NCBI RefSeq assembly: GCF_002085925.2 | Contig: NZ_CP053562.1 | Coordinates: 2,336,001-2,400,000, forward strand | From: Thioclava electrotropha | GTDB taxonomy: Bacteria; Pseudomonadota; Alphaproteobacteria; Rhodobacterales; Rhodobacteraceae | Direction of reading: 5' to 3' | Length of the DNA stretch: 64,000 nucleotides | Shown here: positions 25,270 through 34,489 of the stretch, piece by piece | Position numbering within the stretch: position 1 is the first letter of the stretch | Layout: the number at the start of each line of letters is the position of its first letter | The notes under the pieces: generated by a model | Databases searched by the model: none | Told to the model about the DNA's origin: nothing | What the model saw: the letters and a program-made list of their open reading frames with translations, nothing else | Translations under genes and position numbers: made by a program

Positions 25270-25775
25270 CGTTTCATCCGCAAATAAACTGCCCGCAGGA
25301 TCAATAGCGCCAGGGCCGTCAGGCTCAAAGTGACTGCGACGCTCTTCAGAAGCGTCCATCTGCTCGCGAAGGCGATCATGTCATCCGTTACCGTGCCGGT
25401 CCGCAACAATGCGGCGACGGCATGATTTTCGAGATAGTCAAACACAGCACCAAGAGCCGCCACGATCAACAACACCACGGCAAGCCAGCCCTTTGCAAGG
25501 GTACGGAACGCGACAATCAGCGTCACCGCCTCCAGGGCCGGAAAGACAAGATCGAGCCGCTGCTGAACCGAGAGGTAATACTGTCGCGCCGGTGCGTCCA
25601 GGGCATCGAGGAGCGCCCGGGCCTGCGCAGCACCGTAGCCACCTGGACGCAAATCGAACGGCGCCAGACCGCCCGCCGCATCCCGAAGATGCGGCAAGGT
25701 AACGAGCGTCATCGCAAGATAGACCGCCCCCGTCAGGGACGCGAGCAGGACAAAGGCGACCTGCGCCCGGCTCAC
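25266..25775 (-). CDS. Hypothetical four-helix membrane protein between aroA and cmk
   Basis: The 169-residue product has hydrophobic segments at about 7-27, 80-100, 103-122 and 145-163. The intervening loop contains [15 protein letters not shown]. No family is recognised. It overlaps aroA upstream and cmk downstream by ATGA each time. In most relatives these two genes are adjacent, so this looks like an insertion that kept the coupling; codon use is similar to the neighbours, though slightly less GC-rich. Confidence 0.7.
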   Translation of the reverse strand: MSRAQVAFVLLASLTGAVYLAMTLVTLPHLRDAAGGLAPFDLRPGGYGAAQARALLDALDAPARQYYLSVQQRLDLVFPALEAVTLIVAFRTLAKGWLAVVLLIVAALGAVFDYLENHAVAALLRTGTVTDDMIAFASRWTLLKSVAVTLSLTALALLILRAVYLRMKR

Positions 25776-27121
25776 CGGTCCGCCCGGACGATCTCCGCGC
25801 CAAGCCCGGCCATCAGGTCCTCGAAGATCGGGAAAGATGTGGCAATGGGCGAGCCGTCATCGACGGAGACCGGCTGTTGCGCGGCCATGCCCAGCACCAT
25901 GAAGCTCATCGCGATCCGGTGGTCGAGATGGGTCACGGCCGTGCCACCGCCCGGCACGCCTTCGGGACCGCAGCCATACACGATCAGCGTGTCCTCGTCT
26001 TCCTCGATCTTGATGCCATTGGCTTCCAGCCCACGCGCCATAGCGTCGATCCGGTCGCTTTCCTTCACGCGCAGCTCATGCACGCCGGGCATCCGGGTCA
26101 CGCCTTCGGCAAAGGCTGCGACGACCGAGAGAACGGGATATTCGTCGATCTGCGCCGAGGCGCGCTCGGCGGGCACGTCGATCCCGTGCAGCTTGGAATA
26201 GCGCACGCGCAGATCGGCCACCGGCTCGCCGCCCTCTTCGCGCTCGTTCTCGAAGGTCAGATCGGCGCCCATCTCGCGCAGCGTGATGAATATCCCGTTG
26301 CGGGTCGGGTTCTGGCTGACGCCCGGCACCACGATCTCCGAGCCCGGCACGATCAGCGCGGCACAGACCGGGAAAGCGGCCGAAGAGGGATCGCGCGGCA
26401 CGGCGACCTCCTGGGCCTTCAGTTCCGGCTGGCCCTGCAGCGTGATGACATGGCCCTGCTCAGTCACCTCGGTGGTGATCTCGGCGCCGAAGCCGCGCAG
26501 CATCCGCTCGGTATGATCGCGGGTCGGGGTCTTCTCGATCACGACGGTCTGACCGGGCGCGTTCAGCCCCGCCAACAGCACCGCCGATTTCACCTGCGCC
26601 GAGGCCATCGGCGTTGCGTAGCGCACAGGTGCGGGGCTCGGTGCACCGAGGATGGTCATCGGCAGACGCCCGCCATGACGCCCGAAAGCCTGCGCCCCGA
26701 ACAGCCGGATCGGATCGGTCACACGCCCCATCGGGCGTTTGCGCAACGAGCCGTCGCCGGTGAAGGTCGCCACGATCGGCGAGGTCGCCATCGCGCCCAT
26801 GATCAGACGCACGCCGGTGCCGGAATTGCCGCAATCGATGACGTCTTCGGGCTCGGCGAAGCCGCCCACGCCCACGCCATGCACCGACCAGCTGCCGGGA
26901 CCGTGCTGCGTGACCTCGGCGCCGAAGGCGCGCATCGCCTTGGCCGTGTCGAGCACGTCTTCGCCTTCGAGCAGGCCGGTGATCTTCGTCTCGCCCACCG
27001 AGAGCGCGCCAAGGATCAGCGCGCGGTGGCTGATCGACTTGTCGCCGGGAACCTCCGCCGTGCCCTTAAGGGGCCCGCAAGCGCGCGAGGTCATTTTGAT
27101 CGGAGTGCCGTGGCCGGACAT
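25772..27121 (-). CDS. aroA: 3-phosphoshikimate 1-carboxyvinyltransferase (EPSP synthase)
   Basis: The 449-residue enzyme is the sixth step of the shikimate pathway. It has [13 protein letters not shown] at about 24-36, then [14 protein letters not shown], and [15 protein letters not shown] at about 345-360. The alanine in the loop [10 protein letters not shown] corresponds to the glyphosate-sensitivity site position but cannot be typed reliably by eye. It begins [14 protein letters not shown]; a second ATG ten codons later is possible. It leads the aroA-(membrane protein)-cmk operon. Confidence 0.96.
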   Translation of the reverse strand: MSGHGTPIKMTSRACGPLKGTAEVPGDKSISHRALILGALSVGETKITGLLEGEDVLDTAKAMRAFGAEVTQHGPGSWSVHGVGVGGFAEPEDVIDCGNSGTGVRLIMGAMATSPIVATFTGDGSLRKRPMGRVTDPIRLFGAQAFGRHGGRLPMTILGAPSPAPVRYATPMASAQVKSAVLLAGLNAPGQTVVIEKTPTRDHTERMLRGFGAEITTEVTEQGHVITLQGQPELKAQEVAVPRDPSSAAFPVCAALIVPGSEIVVPGVSQNPTRNGIFITLREMGADLTFENEREEGGEPVADLRVRYSKLHGIDVPAERASAQIDEYPVLSVVAAFAEGVTRMPGVHELRVKESDRIDAMARGLEANGIKIEEDEDTLIVYGCGPEGVPGGGTAVTHLDHRIAMSFMVLGMAAQQPVSVDDGSPIATSFPIFEDLMAGLGAEIVRADR

Positions 27122-27180
27122 AGTGCCTCCCTTATTTCAACGCGCCCCTGTTAGCGCGATCTGGCGGGAGGCGGAAGGGC

Positions 27181-27927
27181 TCAGATCCGCCGATAGGTCA
27201 GGTAATGCGGCTTGCGGCCTTCGCGCAGCGCTTTCTGCTCGTAGCGCGTCGAGAGCCAGTCCTCCCACGGCGTATCCCAATCGCCGGAAACCGGCTGCGG
27301 ATCGTCGAAATCGAAGGCGGCGGGCACCTCGAACAGAGGCTCGAAGCCGGCCTGCGGCACTTCCTCGACGGTCTGGCGGACGTAGTCGGGGATGTCGGTC
27401 GCCACGCGGAATTCCGATCCCGGTTTCAGCGCGCGGTGCAGCGGCTCGAGATGCTCCTGCGTCACGAAGCGCCTGCGGTGGTGCTTCGATTTCGGCCACG
27501 GGTCGGGATAGAGGAGAAACGCCTTCGAGATCGAGCCCTCGGGCAGCACGTCCATCAGGTCGCGCGCATCGCCGGGATGCACCGCGACATTGGCGATCTT
27601 CTCGCGGCGCAGCTTGCCCAGCAGCATCGCGACGCCGTTCACGAAAGGCTCGCAGCCGATGAATTCCACCTCCGGATAGGTCTGCGCCATATGCGCCAGA
27701 TGCTCGCCCCCGCCGAAGCCCACTTCCAGCCAGACTGGCTTGCCCTTGAACCGCGTCTCCATGTCGAGCGGCTCGCGGTCGGGGTTTTCCTCCCAACCGA
27801 CGGGACCGGGCAGACGGCCCGGCAGGTCCTCGCGCAGATATTCCTTCTGCGCCTTGTTCAGCGTCTTGCCGTGGCGGCGACCATAGAAGTTGCGCCAGGG
27901 CTGTTCGGGGGTGTCATTCTCGCTCAT
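27181..27927 (-). CDS. trmB: tRNA (guanine-N7-)-methyltransferase TrmB
   Basis: The 248-residue SAM-dependent enzyme modifies G46 in the tRNA variable loop. The N-terminal FYGRRHGKTL is typical of alphaproteobacterial TrmB. VWLEVGFGGGEHL at about 65-77 is the SAM site; the catalytic PDPWPKSKHHRRR stretch is intact, and the C-terminal DTPWEDWLSTRYE is TrmB-specific. In many relatives it follows metK; here it is 2 kb apart. Confidence 0.96.
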   Translation of the reverse strand: MSENDTPEQPWRNFYGRRHGKTLNKAQKEYLREDLPGRLPGPVGWEENPDREPLDMETRFKGKPVWLEVGFGGGEHLAHMAQTYPEVEFIGCEPFVNGVAMLLGKLRREKIANVAVHPGDARDLMDVLPEGSISKAFLLYPDPWPKSKHHRRRFVTQEHLEPLHRALKPGSEFRVATDIPDYVRQTVEEVPQAGFEPLFEVPAAFDFDDPQPVSGDWDTPWEDWLSTRYEQKALREGRKPHYLTYRRI

Positions 27928-27960
27928 GGGAGGGGCCTCTAGCCGCGTCGCTCGAAAGGT

Positions 27961-28407
27961 TCAAGCCTTCTGAATGAGGAACAGTCCGAGGCACATGAAG
28001 CCGATCCCCGCCCCGCGCAGCAGGGTGATCGGTCGGACGAGCGCCCCGAATAGGCCGAACTGGTCGATCGCGGCGGCCGAAATCATCTGTCCCAGCAGCA
28101 CGAAGAACACCGCATTGCCGACCCCGAAGCGCGGCGCGATGAAGGTGATCGAGAGCACGTAGAAGGCGATCAGCACGCCTGCGAGGAACAGGTATTTCGG
28201 CTGATCGGGTATGCGCGCGAAGCCCGAGGGCCCTGTCGTGACCGCGACGGCCAGCACCGCGCCCAGAAGCGCCACGGAGAACAGCACCACCGCCGCCACC
28301 GCAGGCGAGCCGATGCGGCTGCCAAGCTGGGCGTTGAGCGCGGCCAGAACCGGAATGCCGATCCCGGCAGCAAGCATGATCGCGGCATAGCGCAGGGCGT
28401 CGGGCAT
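27961..28407 (-). CDS. DMT-superfamily (DUF606/YdcZ-like) small transporter
   Basis: The 148-residue product is almost entirely hydrophobic, with five predicted helices: LAAGIGIPVLAALNAQLGSR in the first and VFFVLLGQMISAAAIDQFG in the fourth. This half-size DMT protein (DUF606) would act as a dimer in the inner membrane; substrate is unknown. The ATG at 28407 follows CGGAGGAGAAAGACC, an excellent ribosome-binding site, so the longer open frame reaching 29061 is not coding. Confidence 0.85.
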   Translation of the reverse strand: MPDALRYAAIMLAAGIGIPVLAALNAQLGSRIGSPAVAAVVLFSVALLGAVLAVAVTTGPSGFARIPDQPKYLFLAGVLIAFYVLSITFIAPRFGVGNAVFFVLLGQMISAAAIDQFGLFGALVRPITLLRGAGIGFMCLGLFLIQKA

Positions 28408-28602
28408 GGTCTTTCTCCTCCGGTTTTCGGCGGAGAGTGGCGCGGAAGGGCTGGGGGTGCAAGGTGGATCGCAAAGCGCTATTTCTGTTCGTTTTTGCGC
28501 ATATTCTGTAATTTTATCGGTATTCCAAATTTTTTCGCACAATGTAGATCCTGTCGCCATCGCCTTCGGGCCCATCAGACGACGACACAAAGGATAGATT
28601 CC

Positions 28603-29034
28603 ATGACGAAACTCACCGACCTCGCGGCCCCGCTCGGCCGCCTCCTCCTCGCCCAGATCTTCATCATCGCGGGCTTTCAAAAAATCACCGGCTATGCCGG
28701 GACCCAAGGCTACATGGAAGCGATGGGCGTGCCCGGCGCGCTTCTGCCGCTCGTGATCCTGACCGAACTGGGCGGCGGCATCGCATTGCTGCTTGGCTGG
28801 AAGACGCGGATCGTGGCTTTCCTGCTCGCGGGCTTCAGCCTCATCTCGGGCTTCCTGTTCCACTACGTCCCGAGCCTCGGCATGACTGGCATGGAAGCGC
28901 AGGGCCAGATGATCAACTTCATGAAGAACATCTCGATCGCGGGCGGCATGCTGATGATCGTGGCGCAGGGCGCGGGCAAATGGTCGCTCGATGCCCGCGA
29001 AAACACCCAGCACAGCGGCCGGGTCACCGCGTAA
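28603..29034 (+). CDS. DoxX family membrane protein (second copy)
   Basis: The 143-residue, four-helix protein carries LLLAQIFIIAGFQKITGYA (DoxX helix 1) and the GGGIALLLGWKTR segment. Only weakly similar to the DoxX protein at 15243-15647, it belongs to the YphA/SURF4-like subgroup. It is divergent from the DMT gene over 195 bases. AAAGGATAGATTCC precedes the start. A strong terminator follows. Confidence 0.85.
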   Translation: MTKLTDLAAPLGRLLLAQIFIIAGFQKITGYAGTQGYMEAMGVPGALLPLVILTELGGGIALLLGWKTRIVAFLLAGFSLISGFLFHYVPSLGMTGMEAQGQMINFMKNISIAGGMLMIVAQGAGKWSLDARENTQHSGRVTA

Positions 29035-29092
29035 GCGACGACGCCCGAGGCGACCAGCCAAGGGCAGCGCTCCACCTTTCCCTGAAAACGCG

Positions 29093-29120
29093 AAAGGCCC
29101 CGCCGATGCGGGGCCTTTTT
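29093..29120. terminator. Terminator between doxX and queF
   Basis: AAAGGCCCCGC (29093-29103) and GCGGGGCCTTT (29108-29118) form an 11-base stem with a four-base loop, followed by TT. Flanking A and T runs suit both convergent genes. Confidence 0.88.
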
Positions 29121-29135
29121 CATTGCAAGATCAGC

Positions 29136-29597
29136 TCATCCGCGGCCGCGATAAGGCGGCACGCCCTGATCGGGGATCCACATATCCTCGGGCTTCGGCG
29201 CGCTCTGCCAGAAGACGTCGATCGGGATGCCGCCGCGCGGGTACCAATAGGCGCCGATGCGCAGCCATTCGGGCTCCAGCAGATCCCGCAGACGCTGCCC
29301 GATCATCACCGAGCAATCCTCGTGAAACGCCCCGTGATTGCGAAACGCGCCGAGGAACAGCTTCAGAGATTTGCTCTCCACCAGCCAGTCGCGTGGGACG
29401 TAATCGATCATGATATGCGCGAAATCGGGCTGGCCGGTGAGCGGGCAAAGCGAGGTGAATTCGGGGGCTGTGAACCGCACGAGATAGCGCTCGCCTTTGC
29501 GCGGCTGGGGCACGCGCTCCAGCACGGCCTCTTCGGGCGTTTGCGGCAGGTCGGTCGATTGGCCCAGCTGGGTCAGGCCGGAAGTGTCGGTGCTCAT
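29136..29597 (-). CDS. queF: NADPH-dependent 7-cyano-7-deazaguanine (preQ0) reductase
   Basis: The 153-residue enzyme reduces the nitrile of preQ0 to preQ1 for queuosine in tRNA. The QueF motif is complete: [14 protein letters not shown] with Cys51 (thioimide) and Asp58, [10 protein letters not shown] with the substrate-binding Glu, and HEDC. It is the short YkvM-type. No preQ1 riboswitch is visible upstream, and no other queuosine gene is in the window. Confidence 0.96.
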   Translation of the reverse strand: MSTDTSGLTQLGQSTDLPQTPEEAVLERVPQPRKGERYLVRFTAPEFTSLCPLTGQPDFAHIMIDYVPRDWLVESKSLKLFLGAFRNHGAFHEDCSVMIGQRLRDLLEPEWLRIGAYWYPRGGIPIDVFWQSAPKPEDMWIPDQGVPPYRGRG

Positions 29598-29688
29598 GGG
29601 ATGGTCTTTCCGTCGAGAAGCGTTCGCGCGGCACTAAGGCCACGCAGGCCCCGAGGTCAAATCAAACCTTGCGGCCCCGTATCGAACG

Positions 29689-29848
29689 AATGGCCCGGGC
29701 GGCTAGCCCGGGCCGCGCCCGACCCTCCCCATGGGAGGGCGCTTTGGCGAGAACATCGCGGGCTCGCACGTCGTTCGGGGCTGCTGAGATAAATCGCCAA
29801 GCCAAAGCGGAGGGAAGCGCCCACCCAAGGGTCGGGCGCGCCCCTCTT
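29689..29848. repeat. Structured dispersed repeat, copy A
   Basis: About 160 bases between queF and metK. A left hairpin (GGCCCGGGC at 29692 with GCCCGGGCC ending 29714) is followed by an outer 13-base perfect stem (CGCGCCCGACCCT at 29714-29726 with AGGGTCGGGCGCG at 29828-29840). Inside are CCCTCCC/GGGAGGG and CGCTTTGGC/GCCAAAGCG. The same design occurs at 58551-58700, with the outer arms 114 bases apart in both. TATCGAACG occurs on both sides (29680-29688 and 29849-29857), possibly a target duplication. Confidence 0.8.
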
Positions 29849-29870
29849 TATCGAACGCGGCAAAAACAAA

Positions 29871-29894
29871 CGGGCAGAGGTTCCCCTCTGCCCG
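29871..29894 (-). terminator. Terminator of metK
   Basis: CGGGCAGAGG (29871-29880) and CCTCTGCCCG (29885-29894) form a ten-base stem with a four-base loop. TTTGTTTTTG follows on the minus strand, about 25 bases after the metK stop. Confidence 0.88.
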
Positions 29895-29918
29895 TCGCAA
29901 ATTCAGAAAGCTCTCGCC

Positions 29919-31085
29919 TCAGACCGCTTTCTTCAGCGCCTCGACCAGATCGGTCTTCTCCCACGAGAAGCCGCCATCGGCCTCCGGGGCGCGGCCGAAA
30001 TGGCCATAAGCCGCAGTGCGCTCGTAGATCGGCTTGCACAGATCGAGCGTGTCGCGGATGCCTTTCGGCGTCAGGTCCATCACCTGCGCCACGGCCTTTT
30101 CGATCACCTCGTCAGGCACTTCGCCGGTGCCGAACGTGTCGACATAGATCGACAGCGGCTTCGCCACGCCGATCGCGTAGGACACCTGAATCACGCATTT
30201 GCGCGCCATGCCGGCAGCCACCACGTTCTTCGCCAGATAGCGTGCCGCATAGGCCGCCGAGCGGTCCACCTTGGTCGGGTCCTTGCCCGAGAACGCGCCG
30301 CCGCCATGCGGGGCCGAGCCGCCATAGGTGTCCACGATGATCTTGCGCCCGGTGAGGCCCGCATCGCCATCCGGACCGCCGATCACGAAGGTGCCGGTCG
30401 GGTTCACCCACCATTCGGTCTCCGGCGTGATCCAGCCTTCGGGCAACGTCTCGCGGATATAGGGCTCGACGATGGCGCGGATATCATCCGAGGTCTGATG
30501 CTCATGCGCGTGCTGAGTGGACAGAACGATCTGGCTCACGCCGACGGGGCGGCCATTCTCGTAGCGCACAGACAGCTGCGATTTCGCATCGGGGCGCAGC
30601 TCGGGCTCGGCGCCCGATTTGCGCGCCTCGGCGAGACGACGCAGGATCGCGTGCGAGTAATGAATCGGTGCGGGCATCAGTTCGGGCGTCTCGTCCGAAG
30701 CGAAGCCGAACATGATCCCCTGATCGCCGGCCCCGTCCTTGTCGACGCCCTGAGAGATATGGGCCGATTGCGGGTGCAGGAAGTTCGCGACTTTCAGCGT
30801 CGCCCAGTGAAACTCGTCCTGCTCGTAGCCGATATCCTTGACGCATTCGCGCACGATCTTATCGATGCCTTCGAGATATTCGGCGAGTTTCGTTTTGTCG
30901 GCCAAACCGACCTCGCCGCCGACCACGACCTGATTGGTCGTCGCGAAGGTTTCGCAAGCGACCCGCGCGTTGGGCTCTGCGGCCAGGAAAGTATCGAGAA
31001 CGGCATCCGAAATCCGGTCACAGACCTTATCGGGATGCCCCTCCGAAACGGATTCGGAGGTGAAGACGTAATTCGCGCGTGCCAT
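29919..31085 (-). CDS. metK: S-adenosylmethionine synthetase
   Basis: The 388-residue enzyme makes SAM from methionine and ATP. It has [16 protein letters not shown] at about 6-21, then [12 protein letters not shown] (the GAGDQG hexapeptide) and [19 protein letters not shown] (the P-loop GGGAFSGKD). The ATG at 31085 is chosen: it is preceded by GGAG of the riboswitch aptamer, whereas an in-frame GTG at 31115 lies inside the aptamer stem. The gene has its own promoter, a SAM/SAH riboswitch in the leader and a strong terminator. Confidence 0.97.
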   Translation of the reverse strand: MARANYVFTSESVSEGHPDKVCDRISDAVLDTFLAAEPNARVACETFATTNQVVVGGEVGLADKTKLAEYLEGIDKIVRECVKDIGYEQDEFHWATLKVANFLHPQSAHISQGVDKDGAGDQGIMFGFASDETPELMPAPIHYSHAILRRLAEARKSGAEPELRPDAKSQLSVRYENGRPVGVSQIVLSTQHAHEHQTSDDIRAIVEPYIRETLPEGWITPETEWWVNPTGTFVIGGPDGDAGLTGRKIIVDTYGGSAPHGGGAFSGKDPTKVDRSAAYAARYLAKNVVAAGMARKCVIQVSYAIGVAKPLSIYVDTFGTGEVPDEVIEKAVAQVMDLTPKGIRDTLDLCKPIYERTAAYGHFGRAPEADGGFSWEKTDLVEALKKAV

Positions 31086-31092
31086 GAAGGGG

Positions 31093-31139
31093 TGCTCCGT
31101 TGTTGATATCCCCACCCCGTCAGGAAGCCGTTGGGGTGG
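31093..31139 (-). promoter_or_regulatory. SAM/SAH riboswitch upstream of metK
   Basis: On the minus strand CCACCCC and GGGGTGG form a seven-base P1 stem enclosing AACGGCTTCCTGAC, the conserved core of the SAM/SAH aptamer. After a 13-base linker, GGAGCA pairs back with GCTTCC to close the pseudoknot and contains the Shine-Dalgarno of metK. SAM (or SAH) binding should hide the ribosome-binding site, a translational off switch. The core matches my memory of Rfam SAM-SAH sequences. Confidence 0.92.
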
Positions 31140-31149
31140 TTCGGCCTTC

Positions 31150-31178
31150 TAGCTAGGAGCGCCTGCCGGTCGGGTCAA
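31150..31178 (-). promoter_or_regulatory. Promoter of metK
   Basis: On the minus strand TTGACC (31173-31178) and TAGCTA (31150-31155) are 17 bases apart. The -10 overlaps the lnt stop codon. Transcription would start near 31143, a few bases before the riboswitch stem. Confidence 0.75.
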
Positions 31179-32718
31179 TCGAAATACGCGCAAAGATTGA
31201 AAGAAGCGCTAACGCTGCAACAATCAGCGCGATGAACGGTGCGTCACCCAGCTTGGAATAGAGCGTCGGCGGCAGGCTCGGCGGCAATTCGACGTCCAGC
31301 TTGCCCATCTTGTCCAACCCGAGACTCGCCGTGATCCGCCCCTTCGCGTCGACCATCGCGGTGACCCCGGTATTGGCGTCGCGCGCAAGCGGCAGGCCCT
31401 GTTCGATCGCGCGCAGCCGCGCCTGCGCGAAATGCTGATAGGGACCGCTGAGCGTGCCGAACCACGCGTCATTCGTCACCTGCAAGATCCAGTCGGGCCT
31501 CTGCGCGAAGCCGCGCAGGTCCTGCGGGAAGATCGCCTCGTAGCAAATCAGCGGCGCAACATGGCCGAGCTTGCCCAAGTTCAGCAGCTTCTCCCCCGGC
31601 CCCGCCGAATAGCCATTGCCGACCTGCGCCGCGAAGGCGGTGATCCCGATCTTCGCCAGCGTATCGCCAAAGGGCATGTATTCGCCGAAGGGCACGAGGT
31701 GGGATTTGTCGTAAAGGGCCTCGATTTGGTCATCGGGGCTGATGACGGCCAGCGAATTGAAATAGCGGCTGCCCTGGCTGCGCTGCACCCCCATGGCGAG
31801 CGGGATGCCATTCGCCGCCTCGGTCGACATCTCCAGCCCGCCCATCGGACGGTCGAGCAGGAACGGCACCGCCGTCTCGGGCCAGACGATCAGGTCGGGT
31901 TTCGGCTGGCCGGGCGCAGGATCGGCTTTCGTCAGGTCCAGCAGCCGCTGGAAGAACTTCATCCGGTATTCCGGCAGCCATTTCAGGTTCTGCGGTGCGT
32001 TGGGCTGCACCAGACGGAGGGTGATCGGCTCGGGCCTCGGCGCCACCGGCGCATTGAGCCGCGCCACCCCGCCGAGCCACAGCCCGACCAGAACCACCAG
32101 CGCCGCACCTACGATCCCGAGAGCGGCAGGCATCCGCATCCCGCGCGTCATCGCGGGTGCGCTTGCGATCAGCATCGTGATCAGGCTCAGCCCCAGCGGC
32201 CCAACAAAGGCCGCCGCCTGCGCGACGGGCGAGCCGATCCAGATATGGCCGACCAGCACCCACGGAAACCCGGTAAAAACGTAAGAACGCAACGCATCCG
32301 AGGCCGCCATGCCAAGCGCTATTCCCAGTGCGCGCGAGCGCGGCCCCTGCCCCGCATAGGCCCCGAGCCCGTAGCCGATCGCCCAGAACACGCCCATCCC
32401 TGCAGCCATCAGGACCAGCGCAAACGGCGCCATCCAGCCATAGACATCGGCCTCGACCATGAAAGGCTCGACGATCCAGAACATCGCGGCCAGCGCATAG
32501 CCGAAGCCGGTGGCGAACCCGATCCAGATCGTGGAGGCGCGCCAGCGTTCGGCCGATGCGAACCAGATCGAGGCCGCCAAAGCAGGCAACGCGATCCACC
32601 AAAGCCCCAAGGGCGCTTGCCCGGCGGCGAACAACACACCGAAAAGCGCTGCCAGAGCCAAGCTCTGCCAGCGCGGGCGCAACGGTGCACGGAAGCCGTC
32701 TCGGAGGGTCGCGATCAT
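31153..32718 (-). CDS. lnt: Apolipoprotein N-acyltransferase
   Basis: The 521-residue inner-membrane enzyme adds the third acyl chain to lipoproteins. Six to seven N-terminal helices (about 20-210) precede a periplasmic nitrilase domain (about 225-490). The triad is present: Glu in VWPETAVPF, Lys in YDKSHLVPFGEYMPFG, and Cys in PLICYEAIFP. A last hydrophobic segment lies at about 500-518. The gene is downstream of corC with an 18-base gap and is followed by the metK promoter. Confidence 0.95.
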   Translation of the reverse strand: MIATLRDGFRAPLRPRWQSLALAALFGVLFAAGQAPLGLWWIALPALAASIWFASAERWRASTIWIGFATGFGYALAAMFWIVEPFMVEADVYGWMAPFALVLMAAGMGVFWAIGYGLGAYAGQGPRSRALGIALGMAASDALRSYVFTGFPWVLVGHIWIGSPVAQAAAFVGPLGLSLITMLIASAPAMTRGMRMPAALGIVGAALVVLVGLWLGGVARLNAPVAPRPEPITLRLVQPNAPQNLKWLPEYRMKFFQRLLDLTKADPAPGQPKPDLIVWPETAVPFLLDRPMGGLEMSTEAANGIPLAMGVQRSQGSRYFNSLAVISPDDQIEALYDKSHLVPFGEYMPFGDTLAKIGITAFAAQVGNGYSAGPGEKLLNLGKLGHVAPLICYEAIFPQDLRGFAQRPDWILQVTNDAWFGTLSGPYQHFAQARLRAIEQGLPLARDANTGVTAMVDAKGRITASLGLDKMGKLDVELPPSLPPTLYSKLGDAPFIALIVAALALLSIFARISIDPTGRRS

Positions 32719-32736
32719 GGGCGCGTCATAGCCCGC

Positions 32737-33627
32737 TCACTCGGCGGGCGCCACTCCCGGCAGACGCACGCGCAGACGTTTGATCCGGCGCGGATCGGCA
32801 TCGACCACCTCGTATTCGACGCCGTTCTCGGTCACCACGACCTCGCCACGGGCGGGCACACGGCCAAGCTGCATGAAGACCAGACCGCCCATCGAATCGA
32901 TCTCGTCATCGGCTTCCTCGTCAGACAGCCGCATCCCGATCTGCGCTTCGAACTCGTTGACCGGCGCGCGGGCCTGCACGACCCATTGGCCGGGCTTTTC
33001 CTCGCGCCAATAAGCGTCGTCGGCCTCGTCATGCTCGTCCTCGATCTCGCCGATCACCTGTTCGATCAGATCCTCGAGCGTGAGCAGACCGTCGACCCCA
33101 CCATATTCGTCGATCACCAGCGCCATATGGGTGCGCTGCACCTGCATCTTCTGCAGAAGCACGCCGATCGGCATCGACGGCGGCACGTAGAGGAGCGGAC
33201 GGATCAGCTTGCGCAGCGAGAACCGGCCATTGCCCGAACCGAACCCATATTCCAGCGCCAAGTCCTTCAGGTGGACAAGGCCCAGCGGCGTATCCAGCGT
33301 TTCCTTGAAGACCGGCAGGCGCGAATAGCCGTGCTGGCGGAACTTCTCCACCAACTCGTCGCGGGTGATGGAGACCGGAACGGCCTCGATCTCGACTTTG
33401 GGAATGGCAACATCGCCCACCCGCATCTTGCGCAGGTTCCCGAGCCCCAGCGGCGCTGGCGCGGGTTTGGGCGGCATTTCTACCTGTGGGGCCTCTTCTT
33501 CCATGGGGCGTTGCCCGAAGAAGCGGCTGAGCAACCCGCGCGAAGCGGGCTCCGAAGACTGACCGGGTTCTGCGTTTTCCGAACTACCGGTATTGGCGGA
33601 GGTAACTCCGTCGGCGACCTGTCCCAT
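32737..33627 (-). CDS. corC: CorC/HlyC-type CBS-pair protein (YbeX)
   Basis: The 296-residue product has an N-terminal low-complexity region (about 1-60), then two CBS domains (about 65-190; MRVGDVAIPKVEIEAVP, YSRLPVFKETLDTPLGLVHL) and a C-terminal transporter-associated domain (about 205-290). There is no membrane segment. CorC proteins bind ATP/AMP and take part in Mg/Co homeostasis; YbeX also affects ribosome metabolism, in keeping with ybeY next door. Confidence 0.9.
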   Translation of the reverse strand: MGQVADGVTSANTGSSENAEPGQSSEPASRGLLSRFFGQRPMEEEAPQVEMPPKPAPAPLGLGNLRKMRVGDVAIPKVEIEAVPVSITRDELVEKFRQHGYSRLPVFKETLDTPLGLVHLKDLALEYGFGSGNGRFSLRKLIRPLLYVPPSMPIGVLLQKMQVQRTHMALVIDEYGGVDGLLTLEDLIEQVIGEIEDEHDEADDAYWREEKPGQWVVQARAPVNEFEAQIGMRLSDEEADDEIDSMGGLVFMQLGRVPARGEVVVTENGVEYEVVDADPRRIKRLRVRLPGVAPAE

Positions 33628-33666
33628 TGTTCCTTTCCGAAAGATGACGCGGCGTTGCGTCTAGTC

Positions 33667-34164
33667 TTACACATATGGGTTACGAATTCCTACGCTTTCA
33701 AGAAGGCGGATTTCGATTTGTTCCATAACTTGCGCATCTTCGTCGCGAATATGGTCATAGCCCAACAGATGCAGCACCGCGTGGATGAGCAAATGCAGCG
33801 TGTGATCTTCGACGGATTTGCCTTGTTCTTCAGCCTCTCGGGCGCAGGTTTCATAGGCAATCGCGAGGTCGCCAAGCTCGATTTCGCCGAAGACATCGGG
33901 CGCGGGCGGTTCGGGATGCGCACCGGGATCTTCCGCGCCGCGCTCCTCGGCGGGCCAGCTGAGCACATTGGTGGGCTTCGCCTTGTCGCGATATTCGCCG
34001 TTCAGCTCGGCGATGCGGGCATCGTCGCAGGCGAGAACCGAGAGGCGGCAGAGCTCCGCCTCGATCCCGCGATCCTCCAGCACCAGCGTTGCGGCGCGGC
34101 TTATCAGCTCTTCCAGCCCGACCGTCTCCCAGCGGGCGTCTTCGATCTCGAGATCAATTTCCAT
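33667..34164 (-). CDS. ybeY: Endoribonuclease YbeY
   Basis: The 165-residue zinc-dependent single-strand endoribonuclease processes 16S rRNA and checks ribosome quality. The metal site is HAVLHLLGYDH (three His) at about 129-139, preceded by GEIELGDLAIAYE. Its start overlaps the end of the DUF6476 gene by 11 bases. In many alphaproteobacteria phoH lies directly upstream; here it is replaced by DUF6476. Confidence 0.95.
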   Translation of the reverse strand: MEIDLEIEDARWETVGLEELISRAATLVLEDRGIEAELCRLSVLACDDARIAELNGEYRDKAKPTNVLSWPAEERGAEDPGAHPEPPAPDVFGEIELGDLAIAYETCAREAEEQGKSVEDHTLHLLIHAVLHLLGYDHIRDEDAQVMEQIEIRLLESVGIRNPYV

Positions 34165-34489
34165 CGGTCATTCCGCCCTCTGCCCCAAGCGTCAGATCGC
34201 CGACCTTCTGCCCGGACTTGTCATAGACCAGCACTTGCCCCCCACCGGTCACCACGACCGTATAGCTGCGCGCAAAGGTCACGGCCTCGGTCGCAGCGCC
34301 TTCGGGCAGCGTGATCGCGGCGGGCAGTTGCGGCAGCGGATTGGGTTGCTGCAAGCGGATGACAAGCAGCGCCACGATCGCTACAAGCCCGACGATCATC
34401 ACAGCCGCAAGCGTGGTCACCAGTATCTTGAGAAAGCGAAGATCGGGTGGCAGCGTGGTGGCAGGCTCTTCGTCAGGCAGGTCGGACAT
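34154..34489 (-). CDS. DUF6476-like single-pass membrane protein
   Basis: The 111-residue product has an acidic N-terminus (MSDLPDEEPATTLPPDL), one membrane segment (about 20-45) and a C-terminal domain of about 60 residues (ITLPEGAATEAVTFARSYTV and VYDKSGQKVGDLTLG) that would be periplasmic. Its function is unknown. The CAT at 34487-34489 overlaps the ATG of the divergent rluD gene by two bases, and its 3' end overlaps ybeY by 11 bases. Confidence 0.82.
   Translation of the reverse strand: MSDLPDEEPATTLPPDLRFLKILVTTLAAVMIVGLVAIVALLVIRLQQPNPLPQLPAAITLPEGAATEAVTFARSYTVVVTGGGQVLVYDKSGQKVGDLTLGAEGGMTDGN

Noticed and set aside
27961..29061. A 366-codon frame including the DMT gene
   Set aside because: The part before 28407 is antisense to DoxX and lacks membrane character; GGAGGAGAAAGACC marks the internal ATG.
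29657..29869. Small open frame within the structured repeat near metK
   Set aside because: The counterpart frame in copy B (58531-58770) differs in reading and composition; the repeat is better explained by base pairing than by protein coding.
31085..31115. GTG start 10 codons upstream for metK
   Set aside because: It lies inside the riboswitch P1 arm; the ATG at 31085 has the GGAG of the aptamer as ribosome-binding site and matches known MetK N-termini.
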